Counted from the stretch's first letter, positions 8,640 to 17,816 are shown. The stretch is 64,000 nt of DNA from CAYVUV01 sp964455095 (GCA_964455095.1 CAYVUV010000069.1:82209-146208), one strand, 5' to 3'. Made by a program: numbers and translations. The notes: generated from the sequence alone by a model not told the origin.

Positions 8640-8982
8640 AACTTCCCCGCAGGCTGTCAGTCTCACAGCTCGATTTGGCCAAGAGCCGAGCAGCCGTCGC
8701 TAGCGTTCCCGCAATACTCGATCTGGCATAACGCCGAGCAGCCGTCGCCGCCGCTGGTGTTGCCGACCGATTCGAGCGCGATTCCCCATAGGTGCGAACG
8801 CGCCAAAGCGACCCGCGCCGACTTGACCGCGGCCGGAGCGACGCCGGCTTGTTTCGCCAGCGCGCCCCCCTGTTCCCGTGCAGGGCGACATCCCGCTCAC
8901 CGATGAGGTGCCCTTCATCTTGTTCCGGTGCGCTCGCTAGACCCCTCGGCATACCGAGCAGCGGCGCCCGCCGTTGGCGGAA
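8640..8982. other. Intergenic region holding a Cys-rich repeat remnant
   Basis: 343 bases between the split-barrel gene and the convergent surface-protein gene. It contains two imperfect direct DNA repeats (around 8670-8695 and 8719-8750, sharing GCCGAGCAGCCGTCGC), which correspond to the repeat remnant listed separately. No intact gene is seen. Confidence 0.5.
8663..8761 (-). pseudogene. Remnant of DUF4215-type Cys-rich repeats
   Basis: Read on the minus strand, this stretch encodes NTSGGDGCSALCQIEYCGN followed by ASDGCSALGQIEL and a stop. The pattern GDGCSxxCQIEYCGN is the signature of the DUF4215 (myxobacterial Cys-rich) repeats of secreted proteins, here collapsed: the usual segment between CGN and the next GDGC is missing and one Cys is Gly. 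There is no start codon, ribosome binding site or long frame upstream (the preceding residues, LWGIALESVG, are not repeat-like). It looks like the eroded 3' end of a former surface protein gene. Confidence 0.45.
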
Positions 8983-10950
8983 CTAGCCAGCGCCACCTGT
9001 ACGGCCGAGCCGCCTGATCCCGACCAGCGCCGCGCCGGCGAGCGCCGCGAGCGCGACCAGCGCACCCCAGACCGAAAACAGCGGCGCCGCCGCCGGATCC
9101 GTCACCAGGACGCAGTTGCCGTCTTGCGGTGTGCAGACGTCGGCGACGCAGACGAGATCGCCGTTCATCGGCAGCGGCGCGAGCGAGATGCCCGGCTGGC
9201 CGCCGCTCTGGAAGTTGCCGTTCGCGTCGGTGCCGCCGCTGCCGAGCGGCACATCGTCGCCCTCGCAGCCGGGAGCGTCGCCATCGGTCTCGTCGATGCG
9301 GTTGGGGCCGCTCGTGCAGACGACGATGCAGCCGTCGGGGAGGTTCGGCGCACCGCGGCCCGAGGCGTCGCCATCGCCCGGCATCAGATCCCCTAGAGCC
9401 GGCGCGGGCGGCGTCGGCGTCGCGGTGGGAGTATGCGTCGAGGTCGGAGTCGGAGTCGGTGTCACCGTCGGGGTGTCGGTGGCGGTCGACGTGGGCGTCG
9501 CCGTCGGCGTGCTGGTGGGGGTGCTGGTCGGAGTGTTGGTCGGCGTTTCCGTCGGTGTGGACGTGGGCGTGAGCGTGGGGGTGTCGCTCGGCGTGCTCGT
9601 CGGTGTGCTCGTCGGCGTGTGCGTGGGCGTGCCGGTCGGCGTGTCCGTCGGCGCGGTGAGCAGCTGAGCGAAGATGCCCTGTCCCTCACCGTCCTGGCCT
9701 CCGCTGCTCTCCCAGGTGACGACGAAACTGCCCACGGCCGCGACCTTGGGGAACCCTTGGAGGTTCAACGTCCCGCTGTTGACGACGAAGTCGGTGCCGG
9801 CCGGCTGCCCCGCCGAGTTGAAACGTCGCGCCAGAACATCCTGCGGAGCCACGGACGACTGCCAGGCGACGAGGAACTCCCCGTTGGAGTCGACCGCCAC
9901 GTCGGCAAGATTCTGAGAATCCTCGGTGAATGCGTTGACGGCGAACTCCGTGCCGACTCGCAGGCCCGAGCTGGCGAACCGTTGTGCGAAAATGCCGGTA
10001 AAATGGCCGTCGGCGTTGCCATCGCGGTCCCAGACGGTGACGAAGTCGCCGTTCGCCCCGACGCCAACAGACGGGTCATCCTGGTTGCCGACGGTGAACG
10101 TGTTCAGCTGAAACTCGGTGCCGATACGCAATCCGCCGGAGTCGAAGCGCTGTCCGAAGACGCCGAAACCGGCGCCGTCCTGAAAGACGCCGCTCAACCC
10201 GCCGCTCTCCCACACGACTACGAAGCGGCCGCTCGAATCCGTCCCCATCCTCGTCCGGTTCTGGCTGCCCAGCGTGAAGGTGTTGACCTGGAATTCGCTG
10301 CCGATCCTGCCGCCCGAGCTGTTGAAGAGTTGGCCGAAAACCCCGGAGCTTTGCCCATCGCGTCCGTCGCCTGGTCCCAGGTTGCTCCACACCACCAGGA
10401 AGCCGCCCGCCGGCTGGACGGCTACCGCTGGGAATGTCTCGTCATAGATCGTAAACGTGCTCACCTGGAACTCGGTTCCCGCGCGCTGACCGTCGCTCGC
10501 GTAGCGCTGGCCGAAGATCCCACTCGGCCCCGCGTCCTGCGCTTGATCCCCCCACACCGCGACGAACGTCTTTGCCGTTGCCGCCATGCCGACGCCCGGT
10601 CTCTCCTGATCGCTGAACGTGTAGGTGTTGGCCTGAAACTCCGTACCGAGACGCTGCCCCGCACTCGAGAAGCGCTGCCCCAAAACCTCGGTGGCGCTGC
10701 CCCCCTGGAGTGCGCCCTCCCAGACGACCACGAAGTCGCCGTCGCTTGCCGAGGCGACCTCGCTGTTGTGCTGGTCGGAGCGTGTATACGAATTGACCAG
10801 GAACTCCTCGCCGATCTGTACCAGCTGAGCCCCAACGGGCAAGGGCCGCATGCCGATGAGCAAGGCGCCCAGCAGCGTTGCGATGCCGCAGTACACCACC
10901 ACACCGCACGGGGTCGCGAGCCGCGCTACTCCCAATCCATGTCGTCCCAC
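8983..10950 (-). CDS. Surface protein with repeated beta units, PT-rich linker and C-terminal membrane anchor
   Basis: 655 residues. After a signal segment (GVVVYCGIATLLGALLIG) come about seven repeats of roughly 52 residues. Each has the form GTEFQVNTFT..(D/N)xxG(R/D)FVVVWES..GVFGQRF, probably forming a beta-propeller-like ectodomain. A Thr-Pro linker (about residues 430-515) follows, then a Cys-containing domain (GDGDASGRGAPNLPDGCIVVC..GDLVCVADVCTPQDGNC). The end is hydrophobic (LFSVWGALVALAALAGAALVG) and closes with IRRLGR, as in IPTL/PEP-type C-terminal sorting signals. It is likely displayed on the cell surface; ligand unknown. The low-complexity DNA of the linker is protein-driven. Confidence 0.75.
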   Translation of the reverse strand: MGRHGLGVARLATPCGVVVYCGIATLLGALLIGMRPLPVGAQLVQIGEEFLVNSYTRSDQHNSEVASASDGDFVVVWEGALQGGSATEVLGQRFSSAGQRLGTEFQANTYTFSDQERPGVGMAATAKTFVAVWGDQAQDAGPSGIFGQRYASDGQRAGTEFQVSTFTIYDETFPAVAVQPAGGFLVVWSNLGPGDGRDGQSSGVFGQLFNSSGGRIGSEFQVNTFTLGSQNRTRMGTDSSGRFVVVWESGGLSGVFQDGAGFGVFGQRFDSGGLRIGTEFQLNTFTVGNQDDPSVGVGANGDFVTVWDRDGNADGHFTGIFAQRFASSGLRVGTEFAVNAFTEDSQNLADVAVDSNGEFLVAWQSSVAPQDVLARRFNSAGQPAGTDFVVNSGTLNLQGFPKVAAVGSFVVTWESSGGQDGEGQGIFAQLLTAPTDTPTGTPTHTPTSTPTSTPSDTPTLTPTSTPTETPTNTPTSTPTSTPTATPTSTATDTPTVTPTPTPTSTHTPTATPTPPAPALGDLMPGDGDASGRGAPNLPDGCIVVCTSGPNRIDETDGDAPGCEGDDVPLGSGGTDANGNFQSGGQPGISLAPLPMNGDLVCVADVCTPQDGNCVLVTDPAAAPLFSVWGALVALAALAGAALVGIRRLGRTGGAG

Positions 10951-11100
10951 GGCACGTCCTCCCCACTCGTCCGTCGCTGGCTACATGAAATTGAGAGCCC
11001 GATCAAACACAACGGCGCACGCCGTGTTGAGCCTGGGCTGATTTGCTCAGATTGCGGCGGGCGTTGATCTCCGTTGATATCCGCCGCTAAGAGACACGCC

Positions 11101-11904
11101 ATGGACTACACCACGATCAAGACCGAGCGCCGCGACCACACGCTGTGGCTGACGCTCGACCGACCCGAGTCGCTGAATTCCCTCAACACCGTGATGGTGA
11201 CCGAGCTGCGCCACTTCCTCGCCGGCCTGGGCGAGGATCGCGAGACGCGGCTGGTGGTGCTGCGCGGCAACGGACGCGCGTTCTGCGCCGGGCTCGACCT
11301 CAAGGAGGATCAGGGCGGCGATGGCGGGGTGGGCGGTTCGGTGCAGGCCGGCCTGCGGGCGCAACGGCGTATCAGCGAGCTGGTCATCCTGATGCGGCGC
11401 GCCCCACAGCCGATCATCGCCTGCGTGCAGGGCGCGGCGTGCGGCGGCGGCCTCGCCCTCGCGCTCGGTGCCGATGTCCGCATCGCCGGCCAGTCGGCGC
11501 GCATGAACGCCGCCTTCATTCGCATCGGCCTGTCGGCGTGTGACGTCGGCGTCAGCTACTTCCTGCCTCGCATGGTCGGCGCTTCCGTCGCGGCCGAGCT
11601 GCTGCTGACCGGCAACTTCATCGACGCCGCCCGCGCCGAGCGGCTCGGCCTGGTGTCGCGCGTCGTGCCCGACGCCGAGCTGGCCGCGGCGGCCGAAACC
11701 CTCGCCGGCGAGATGCTGCGCAACTCCCCGCTCGGGCTCCGGCTCACCAAGGAGTGCCTCAACGCCGCGCTCGACGCCGGCAGCCTCGAGCAGGTGATCG
11801 CGATGGAGGACCGCAACCAGATTCTTTGCTCGCGCACCAACGACTTCCGCGAGGGCATCATGGCCTTCCTGCAAAAGCGCGCGCCGAGCTTCACCGAGAG
11901 CTGA
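11101..11904 (+). CDS. Enoyl-CoA hydratase/isomerase family protein
   Basis: 267 residues starting at ATG 11101; an in-frame TTG at 11074 is less likely. It shows the crotonase fold landmarks NSLNTVMVTEL, GRAFCAGLDLKE and GAACGGGLALALGADVRIAG (the oxyanion-hole loops), then GLSACDVGVSYFLPRMVG. The two glutamates that hydrate enoyl-CoA in classical enzymes (in GGGxEL and PExxLG) are absent. Their places hold LA and IRIGL, while an Asp sits in ACDVG as in some isomerase-type members. It may therefore be an isomerase or another crotonase rather than a true hydratase. It acts on acyl-CoA in the cytoplasm. It stands alone. Confidence 0.85.
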   Translation: MDYTTIKTERRDHTLWLTLDRPESLNSLNTVMVTELRHFLAGLGEDRETRLVVLRGNGRAFCAGLDLKEDQGGDGGVGGSVQAGLRAQRRISELVILMRRAPQPIIACVQGAACGGGLALALGADVRIAGQSARMNAAFIRIGLSACDVGVSYFLPRMVGASVAAELLLTGNFIDAARAERLGLVSRVVPDAELAAAAETLAGEMLRNSPLGLRLTKECLNAALDAGSLEQVIAMEDRNQILCSRTNDFREGIMAFLQKRAPSFTES

Positions 11905-12106
11905 GACGGTCTGGGTCATCTGCGGATTCATTCCTTCGGGTTCGAAGCGCTGCGTAGTCCTACGCGCGTACTCATCCGGGCTATCCCGCTGCGCGCGCGC
12001 CGGGCATCCTATGCACTCGGATGTGGAGGGGTCGTCGGCGCGGTTCGCGCTGCGACCGCGCGTGCGCCCACCCGGCGCACGCGATCCGCTCGAAGGAGGT
12101 GGTCCG

Positions 12107-13840
12107 ATGAAGACCCAAACGCAGCACGCGCCGTTGACGAAGATGCTGACCGGCATCCAGGGATTCGACGAAATCACCGAGGGCGGGCTGCCGCGCGGAC
12201 GGACGACGCTGGTGATGGGGGGACCGGGCTGCGGCAAGACCGTGTTCGCGCTGCAGGCGCTGGTCAACGGCGCGCGGTCGGGCAAGGAGGGCAGCGTGTT
12301 CGTCGCGTTTGAGGAGAACGCGCGCCAGATCGTCGCCAACGCCTCGACCTTCGGATGGAACCTGCCCGCGCTGGTGAAGAAGAAGCTGTTCTTCCTCGAC
12401 GCGCAGCTCACGCCCGAGGTAGTGAAGGCCGGCGAGTTCGACCTGATCGGGCTGCTCAATCTCCTCGAGGCCAAGGCCGGGGAAATCCACGCCACGCGCA
12501 TCGTCTTCGACGGCATCGACGTCATGTTGAGCCTGCTCGACAATCCGGCCGCCGAGCGGCGCGAGATCTATCGCATCCGCGACTGGCTGCTGCGCACCGG
12601 GCTGACCGGCATCATCACGCAGAAGGTGGGCGGCAACGAGGCGGAGCAGCGCTACGGGTTCCTGCAGTTCATGGTCGACTGCGTCGTCGTGTTGCGGCAT
12701 CAGGTGGTCAACGGCTCGGCCTTCCGCAATCTGCGCGTCGTGAAGTATCGCGGCTCGGGCTTCTCGGGCGACGAGTTCCCGATCTCGCTCACGACGGACG
12801 GCATGCAGCTGACGCATCGCGGGCCGACCGAGCTCAAGTACGCCGTCACCGACGAGCGCATCTCGTCGGGCTTGCCGCGCCTCGACCACATGCTGCACGG
12901 CGGCTACCATCGCGGCAGCAACGTCCTCATCTCGGGCGCGCCCGGCACTGCCAAGTCGACTCTGTCCGGGCTGTTCGCCGCGGCCGCGTGCGTGCGCGGC
13001 GAGCGCACCCTGTACGTGAGCTTCGACGAGGGCGCCGATCAGATCATCCGCAACCTGCGTTCGGTGGGCATCCGGCTCGCGCCGCACGTAAAGTCGGGTC
13101 TGCTCAAGATGTATTCGACGCGCACGCGCGGGCCCAACGTCGAGGACCAGTTCGACGCGCTGCGCACGAAGGTGCGCGAGCACAATCCGCGCTGCCTGGT
13201 GGTCGATCCGCTCTCGGCGCTGTCGACCAAGCTCGCCCACCTCGCCTCGGCCGATGCGGCGCAGCAGTTCCTGGACTTCCTCAAGGCCGAGGGCATCACG
13301 GTGGTCAATACGTCGCTGATGGACGGGCTCAGCACCGACGAGGCGACGGCCACCGGCATCTCGACCATCGCCGACACCTGGATCCACGTCTCCTACGTCG
13401 TGCAAGACGGCGAGCGGAATCGCGCCCTGACGATCGTCAAATCACGCGGCACCGGACACTCCAACCAGGTACGCGAGCTGACGCTCTCCGACGACGGCGT
13501 CACGCTCACCGACGTCTTCGTCGCGCAGGGCAAGGTGCTGATGGGCGTGGCGCGCTGGGAGTGGGAGCAGGAGGAGCACGCGGGGCGCGGGCGTACGCAG
13601 CTCGCGGCGGAGCACAAGCGCCTGCAGTTGCAGCTCGGGCAGGCCGAAGCCGCCGCGCGGCTGCAGGTCATCCAGACCGAGATGGAGGCGCGCAGCGCCG
13701 AGATCGCGGTGCTGGCGGACGCCACCGGATCGGCGTCCACGCTGCTGAAGGCCGATCGCGCGATGCTGCGCAAGTTGCGCCACGCCGATGACGATGTCCG
13801 GGTCCCCAAACGCGCGGCCGCGAAGCAGGTCGTCGCGTAG
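12107..13840 (+). CDS. kaiC: KaiC-type double-domain ATPase
   Basis: 577 residues. ATG 12107 follows an ideal GAAGGAGGT (12092-12100). It has two RecA-like domains. CI has Walker A GGPGCGKT and the catalytic Glu pair in VAFEEN. CII has Walker A GAPGTAKST and VSFDEG, with Asp in place of the first Glu. Walker B strands are RIVFDGIDV and CLVVDPLSAL. In CII, GISTIADTW keeps the adjacent Ser-Thr (S419, T420) that are the autophosphorylation sites of cyanobacterial KaiC. A charged coiled-coil-like tail (about residues 490-577) is longer than the cyanobacterial one. kaiB follows 24 bases downstream. No kaiA is present here, so it may act as a simpler timer or stress-response switch rather than a full clock. 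Confidence 0.9.
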   Translation: MKTQTQHAPLTKMLTGIQGFDEITEGGLPRGRTTLVMGGPGCGKTVFALQALVNGARSGKEGSVFVAFEENARQIVANASTFGWNLPALVKKKLFFLDAQLTPEVVKAGEFDLIGLLNLLEAKAGEIHATRIVFDGIDVMLSLLDNPAAERREIYRIRDWLLRTGLTGIITQKVGGNEAEQRYGFLQFMVDCVVVLRHQVVNGSAFRNLRVVKYRGSGFSGDEFPISLTTDGMQLTHRGPTELKYAVTDERISSGLPRLDHMLHGGYHRGSNVLISGAPGTAKSTLSGLFAAAACVRGERTLYVSFDEGADQIIRNLRSVGIRLAPHVKSGLLKMYSTRTRGPNVEDQFDALRTKVREHNPRCLVVDPLSALSTKLAHLASADAAQQFLDFLKAEGITVVNTSLMDGLSTDEATATGISTIADTWIHVSYVVQDGERNRALTIVKSRGTGHSNQVRELTLSDDGVTLTDVFVAQGKVLMGVARWEWEQEEHAGRGRTQLAAEHKRLQLQLGQAEAAARLQVIQTEMEARSAEIAVLADATGSASTLLKADRAMLRKLRHADDDVRVPKRAAAKQVVA

Positions 13841-13864
13841 CGCGGATGTCCGGAGTCGCCCAGT

Positions 13865-14155
13865 ATGGCCGCCCGCATCGCCCCCGCGTCCGCCACCCTG
13901 CAGTTGCGGCTCTACGTCGCGGGCAAGACGCCGAACTCGCTGCGCGCGATCGCCAATGCGAAGGCGATCTGCGCGGCGCATTTCGCCACGCACGAGATCG
14001 AGATCGTCGACCTGGACTGGAGCCCGCAGCGCGGCCTGGCCGACGGCATTCTGGTCACCCCGACGCTCCTCAAGCTGCAGCCGTTGCCGAAGCAGCGGGT
14101 GATCGGCGACCTGAGCGACACGTACCAGGTGCTGCGCACGCTGTCGGACACGTGA
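13865..14155 (+). CDS. kaiB: KaiB-like circadian clock/stress protein
   Basis: 96 residues with the thioredoxin-like KaiB fold: LRLYVAGKTPNSLRAIANAKAIC at the N terminus, EIEIVDLDWSPQRGLADGILVTPTLLK in the middle, and RVIGDLSDTYQVLRTL at the end. KaiB binds the CI ring of KaiC after fold switching. The gene sits 24 bases after kaiC on the same strand, so the two are very probably one operon. Weak RBS (CGGAG) upstream. A convergent dehydrogenase gene follows after about 40 bases. Confidence 0.9.
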   Translation: MAARIAPASATLQLRLYVAGKTPNSLRAIANAKAICAAHFATHEIEIVDLDWSPQRGLADGILVTPTLLKLQPLPKQRVIGDLSDTYQVLRTLSDT

Positions 14156-14195
14156 CCGCCCCGCCACAACGCGGCGGAGCACGGTGCGCGCGGGC

Positions 14196-15005
14196 TCAGC
14201 AGAAGTCCGAGCCGCCGTCGACGTTGATGTTGGCGCCGGTCATGTACGAATTCAGGCGCGAGCCGACGAAGGCGATCACCGGGCCGATCTCGGCCGGGTC
14301 GCCGGCGCGCGGCAAGTGCGCCGGGTGGTCGAAGTCCTCGGCGATCCAACGCATGCAGTCGTAGAGATTGTCGGGATCCAGGCCCCGCTCCGGCGGCAGG
14401 CGGCGCATGGCCGCCTTGAAGCGCGCCGACGCGAACGATCCCGGCGATACGGTGTTGACCAGGATCTCCTCCTTGGCGAGGGCGAGGGACATGTTCTTGC
14501 TGATACTGGTCATGGCGGCCTTGGCGGCAGTGTACGCCGCCAGGCGTTCGCTCTGGCGCTTGGTCGAGTGCGCCGAGACGTTGACGACGCGGGCCCACTG
14601 CGCGCGCCGCAGAAGCGGCAGCGCCGCCCGCGTGCAGCGCACCGCCGAGAGCGCGCCGACCTCGTAGGCGTCGCGCCACTCGGCGTCGCCGATGGCGTCG
14701 AAGGTCGCCATGCCGGCGCCGGGGCCGGCGGCGTTCACCAGCGAGTTGAGCTCGCCCCAACGGCGATCGATGGCGGCGAAGGCGGCGTCGATCGTCGGCG
14801 GCTGCGACAGGTCGACCGGGTGTCCCCAGGCGTCCGGGCTGCCGAGTTGCCGCAGCGCCTCCACCGCCGCGTCGATGCCGCCCTGGTCGCGCGCGAGCAC
14901 GACCACGCGCGCGCCCTCGCGCGCAAAGCACTCCGCCGCGGCGCGCCCCATGCCCTTGCTGCCGCCCTGTACGCAGACGGCCGCCCCTGCGAGACCGAGA
15001 TCCAT
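14196..15005 (-). CDS. Short-chain dehydrogenase/reductase (SDR)
   Basis: 269 residues from ATG 15005, which has GGAGGGGG just upstream. NAD(P)-binding motif GGSKGMGRA near residue 14, NAAGPGAG (the NNAG-like turn), catalytic Ser in VVNVSAHST, and YTAAK giving Tyr and Lys. The C-terminal GANINVDGGSDF is the usual end of a classical SDR. It has no close operon partner. Substrate not predictable; relatives act on steroid, acyl or sugar alcohols. Convergent with kaiB. Confidence 0.85.
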   Translation of the reverse strand: MDLGLAGAAVCVQGGSKGMGRAAAECFAREGARVVVLARDQGGIDAAVEALRQLGSPDAWGHPVDLSQPPTIDAAFAAIDRRWGELNSLVNAAGPGAGMATFDAIGDAEWRDAYEVGALSAVRCTRAALPLLRRAQWARVVNVSAHSTKRQSERLAAYTAAKAAMTSISKNMSLALAKEEILVNTVSPGSFASARFKAAMRRLPPERGLDPDNLYDCMRWIAEDFDHPAHLPRAGDPAEIGPVIAFVGSRLNSYMTGANINVDGGSDFC

Positions 15006-15166
15006 GTCCCCCTCCGGTTTCCGAGTCCTGTTTGAACCACGCGACAGGGGGAGCGGGCAATCGCCGAGCTCAGCGCACGACAACGGGCACCGGCTATCGC
15101 CCCGGAAGCCTGTCAGTTTGATCTTCCGGAGCGGTCAGTCATGCTCGGCGAAGCGGGGGATCACCA

Positions 15167-15865
15167 ATGACCGCAAGCATGGGGGAGAGAACGAGAGGGC
15201 GCTGGTCGGGTCTCGTGCAGGGGGCGCTCGTCGCTTTTGCATTCGGGCTGGTGTCAGCCGCGCCGGCGAGCGGGCGGCCCCCGGCCTCGCAGCCGCACCT
15301 TCCGGGGGTGTTCGATTACTACGTGCTCAGTCTGTCGTGGTCGCCGGAGTACTGCGCCGGCAATCGGAGCCGCCGCGAGGAGCCGCAATGCGACGGGCAC
15401 CGCCGCTACAGCTTCGTCGCGCACGGCTTGTGGCCACAGAACGAGAAGGGATTTCCGCAATCGTGCGCGCGCGGCGCGCGCCTCGGTCGCGACCTCGTCC
15501 GCGACATGCTCGACATCATGCCCAGCCCCGACCTGGTGCACCACGAGTGGGCGGCGCACGGCACCTGTAGCGGACTCGACCCGCAGGCGTACTTCGCCAA
15601 GCTGCGCAGCGCTTTCAGCGCCGTCATCATCCCCAAGCGCTACAACGATTCGACGCACGCCTTTCACACCGACGTGAACGACCTGCGGCGCGAGTTCATC
15701 GTCGCCAACCCCCACCTGGACGGCAACGATCTCGCCGTGCTCTGCCACGGCTCCTTCCTGCAGGAAGTGCGCGTCTGCCTCGACAAGCACCTGCGCCCGC
15801 GCAAGTGCGGCGCCGACCTGCGCGACCGCTGCCGGGGGCAGTTCACCGTGCGCTCGTCTCGGTGA
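15167..15865 (+). CDS. Secreted RNase T2 family ribonuclease
   Basis: 232 residues with a signal peptide (GLVQGALVAFAFGLVSAAPASG). GGGGGA lies just before ATG 15167. Both conserved active-site segments are present: CAS I FVAHGLWPQ (His86) and CAS II HEWAAHGTCS (His126, Glu127, His131). RNase T2 enzymes cleave single-stranded RNA through a 2',3'-cyclic phosphate in the periplasm or outside the cell. The Lys usual in CAS II (HEWxKHG) is Ala here, which might lower activity. At least eight Cys are available for disulfides, as in the family. No obvious operon partner. Confidence 0.9.
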   Translation: MTASMGERTRGRWSGLVQGALVAFAFGLVSAAPASGRPPASQPHLPGVFDYYVLSLSWSPEYCAGNRSRREEPQCDGHRRYSFVAHGLWPQNEKGFPQSCARGARLGRDLVRDMLDIMPSPDLVHHEWAAHGTCSGLDPQAYFAKLRSAFSAVIIPKRYNDSTHAFHTDVNDLRREFIVANPHLDGNDLAVLCHGSFLQEVRVCLDKHLRPRKCGADLRDRCRGQFTVRSSR

Positions 15866-15996
15866 CGGGGAAACAGCCGCCGATTCAAGCTGCGCCACCG
15901 CGTCGGGGCTGAGGTCGACGAAACGCAGCGGTGAGATCGACCCCGCGAAGGCTGATGCCAAGTCGCGGCATTTTCACCTGCGCGGCGCCGTAGGAT

Positions 15997-16048
15997 CCTG
16001 GGCTCTCAACGACGCGAAGCCCCGGCTCGATTCAGTCGGGGACCCAGG
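15997..16048. other. Nested inverted repeats between RNase T2 and BVMO genes
   Basis: CCTGGG (15997-16002) pairs with CCCAGG (16043-16048). Inside, CCCCG (16020-16024) pairs with CGGGG (16037-16041). This could be a structured leader or terminator 76 bases before the monooxygenase start. No known riboswitch class is recognised. Confidence 0.3.
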
Positions 16049-16124
16049 GATTCCAGTGCCGGTCCGAAACTTGCTTTTCCGTCAGCCGGTTTCGACCAGC
16101 TCTACGGTGACCCAAGGAGGGATG

Positions 16125-17816
16125 ATGGGTATTTCCGCCGACACGTCACACATCCACCTCACGGCAGCCGAGCGTGAGGCATTGCGGGTGCGGTATCGCC
16201 AGGAGCGCGACAAGCGCCTGCGCCCCGATGGCAATAGCCAGTACATCGAGCCGAAGGGGCGCTTCGCGCACTTTCTCGACGATCCGTACGCCGCCAAGGT
16301 AGAGCGCAAAGCGTGCTTCGACGACGTGACCTTTGCATTCATCGGCGGTGGCTTCGCGGGCTTGGTGACCGGCGCCCGGCTCAAGCAGGCAGGGGTCACG
16401 GACTTCCGCCTCATCGAAGGCGGCGGCGACGTCGGCGGCGTCTGGTATTGGAATCGCTATCCGGGCGCCATGTGCGACACCGCGGCGATGGTGTACCTGC
16501 CGCTCCTGGAAGAGACCGGGCACATGCCAACGCAGAAGTACACCTTTGCGACCGAGATCTTCGCGCACGCGCAACGCATCGCCAAGCGCTTTGGGCTCTA
16601 CGACCACACGTTGTTCTCGACGGCGGTCACGCGTCTCGAATGGGACGAGGCCAGCGAACGCTGGAACATCCACACCGATCGTGGTGATTGCATTCGCGCG
16701 CGCTTCGTCGGCATGGGGACCGGGCCGCTGCACCGGCCCAAGCTGCCCGGCATCCCCGGAATCGACACCTTCGCCGGACACGCCTTTCACACCAGCCGCT
16801 GGGACTATGCGTATACCGGCGGTGACGCTGCCGGAGCACCGATGGCGAAGCTCGCCGACAAACGGGTGGGTATCATCGGTACTGGCGCCACGGCGGTGCA
16901 GTGCATCCCGCCGCTCGGGCGTGACGCGCAGGAGCTCTTCGTGTTCCAGCGCACGCCGTCATCGATCGACGTGCGGAACAATCATCCGATCGACCCGCAG
17001 TGGTTTGCGACCCTCAAGCCAGGCTGGCAGCAGGAGTGGCTGATGAACTTTGCCACCCTGCAAACGGGTGGTTTCGCGGACGAAGATCTCGTCAAAGACG
17101 GCTGGACCGACATCGCCATCCGCGTGCGCGACCGCGTTGTGGCCGACATGGGCGCCTCCGGCAGCATCCTCGACATGGCAGCGATCCAGCGCGCCTTCGA
17201 GGACAGCGATGACGAGAAGATGACCGAGATCCGGGCGCGGGTGGACGCTATCGTGAAAGACCCGAAGACGGCGGCGGCGCTGAAGCCCTGGTATCGCCAG
17301 CTCTGCAAGCGGCCGTGTTTCCACGATGAATACTTGCAGGCCTACAACCGCGCGAACGTGCACCTGATCGACACCGACGGCAGAGGCGTGGAGCGCATCG
17401 ACGCTACCGGCGTGTGGGCCAACGGCGTCCACTACGACCTCGACTGCCTGATCTTCGCGTCGGGATTCGAGTTCGGCACCGACTACGCGCGGCGCTCGGG
17501 TTTCGAGACCGTCGGGCGCGGCGGGGAACTGTTGTCTGCGCACTGGGCCGACGGCATGCGCAGCCTGCACGGCGTCCACGTGCACGGCTTCCCCAATCTC
17601 TTCATCGTGGGCTTGGCCCATGGAGCGAACCTGATCTCAAACATCACCCACAACCTGACCGACGCCGGGACGACCATCGCCGCGATCATGTCGCATGCGC
17701 TGGCCACTGGCGCCGCCGAGGTCGAGGTGACGAAGGAGGCAGAGGATGCCTGGGTCGAGTTGCTCGAGAGCAGCCCGCAGGGGTTTCTCGGCAACCCCGA
17801 CTGCACCCCCGGCTAG
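16125..17816 (+). pseudogene. Baeyer-Villiger-type flavin monooxygenase, C-terminus cut by in-frame TAG
   Basis: 563 codons to the stop; AAGGAGG (16114-16120) precedes the tandem ATGs at 16122 and 16125. FAD motif GGGFAG, the BVMO fingerprint FAGHAFHTSRWDY and NADPH motif GTGATA are all present, so it belongs to the two-dinucleotide-domain, FAD/NADPH-dependent class that inserts oxygen into ketones. The frame stops at TAG (17814-17816) right after NPDCTPG. The next 55 codons in the same frame, to a TGA at 17982-17984, encode YNNEGRPIGRRERLN, SGYPGGP and IDNWRRSGTFEGLEF. That is the conserved end of these enzymes, where CTPGYYNNEG is usual. TAG thus replaces a Tyr codon. Sequencing error, recent nonsense mutation or read-through are possible. 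Confidence 0.75.

Noticed and set aside
9420..9660. Dense short direct repeats resembling a CRISPR or satellite
   Set aside because: They are 6-12 bp imperfect units that encode the Thr-Pro linker of the surface protein, with no spacers of constant length.
9433..11067. Long plus-strand frame opposite the PT-linker surface protein
   Set aside because: It starts with an Arg/Gly-rich run that is the shadow of the Thr-Pro linker. The minus-strand gene has clear repeats, signal and anchor.
11952..11965. GCGTAG-TC-CTACGC palindrome between the crotonase gene and kaiC as an operator
   Set aside because: Short palindromes like this are frequent in GC-rich DNA; no second copy or promoter was found next to it.
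17814..17816. TAG in the BVMO as pyrrolysine
   Set aside because: Expected residue is Tyr, homologous enzymes do not use Pyl, and no other such TAG is seen in the window; mutation or error is simpler.
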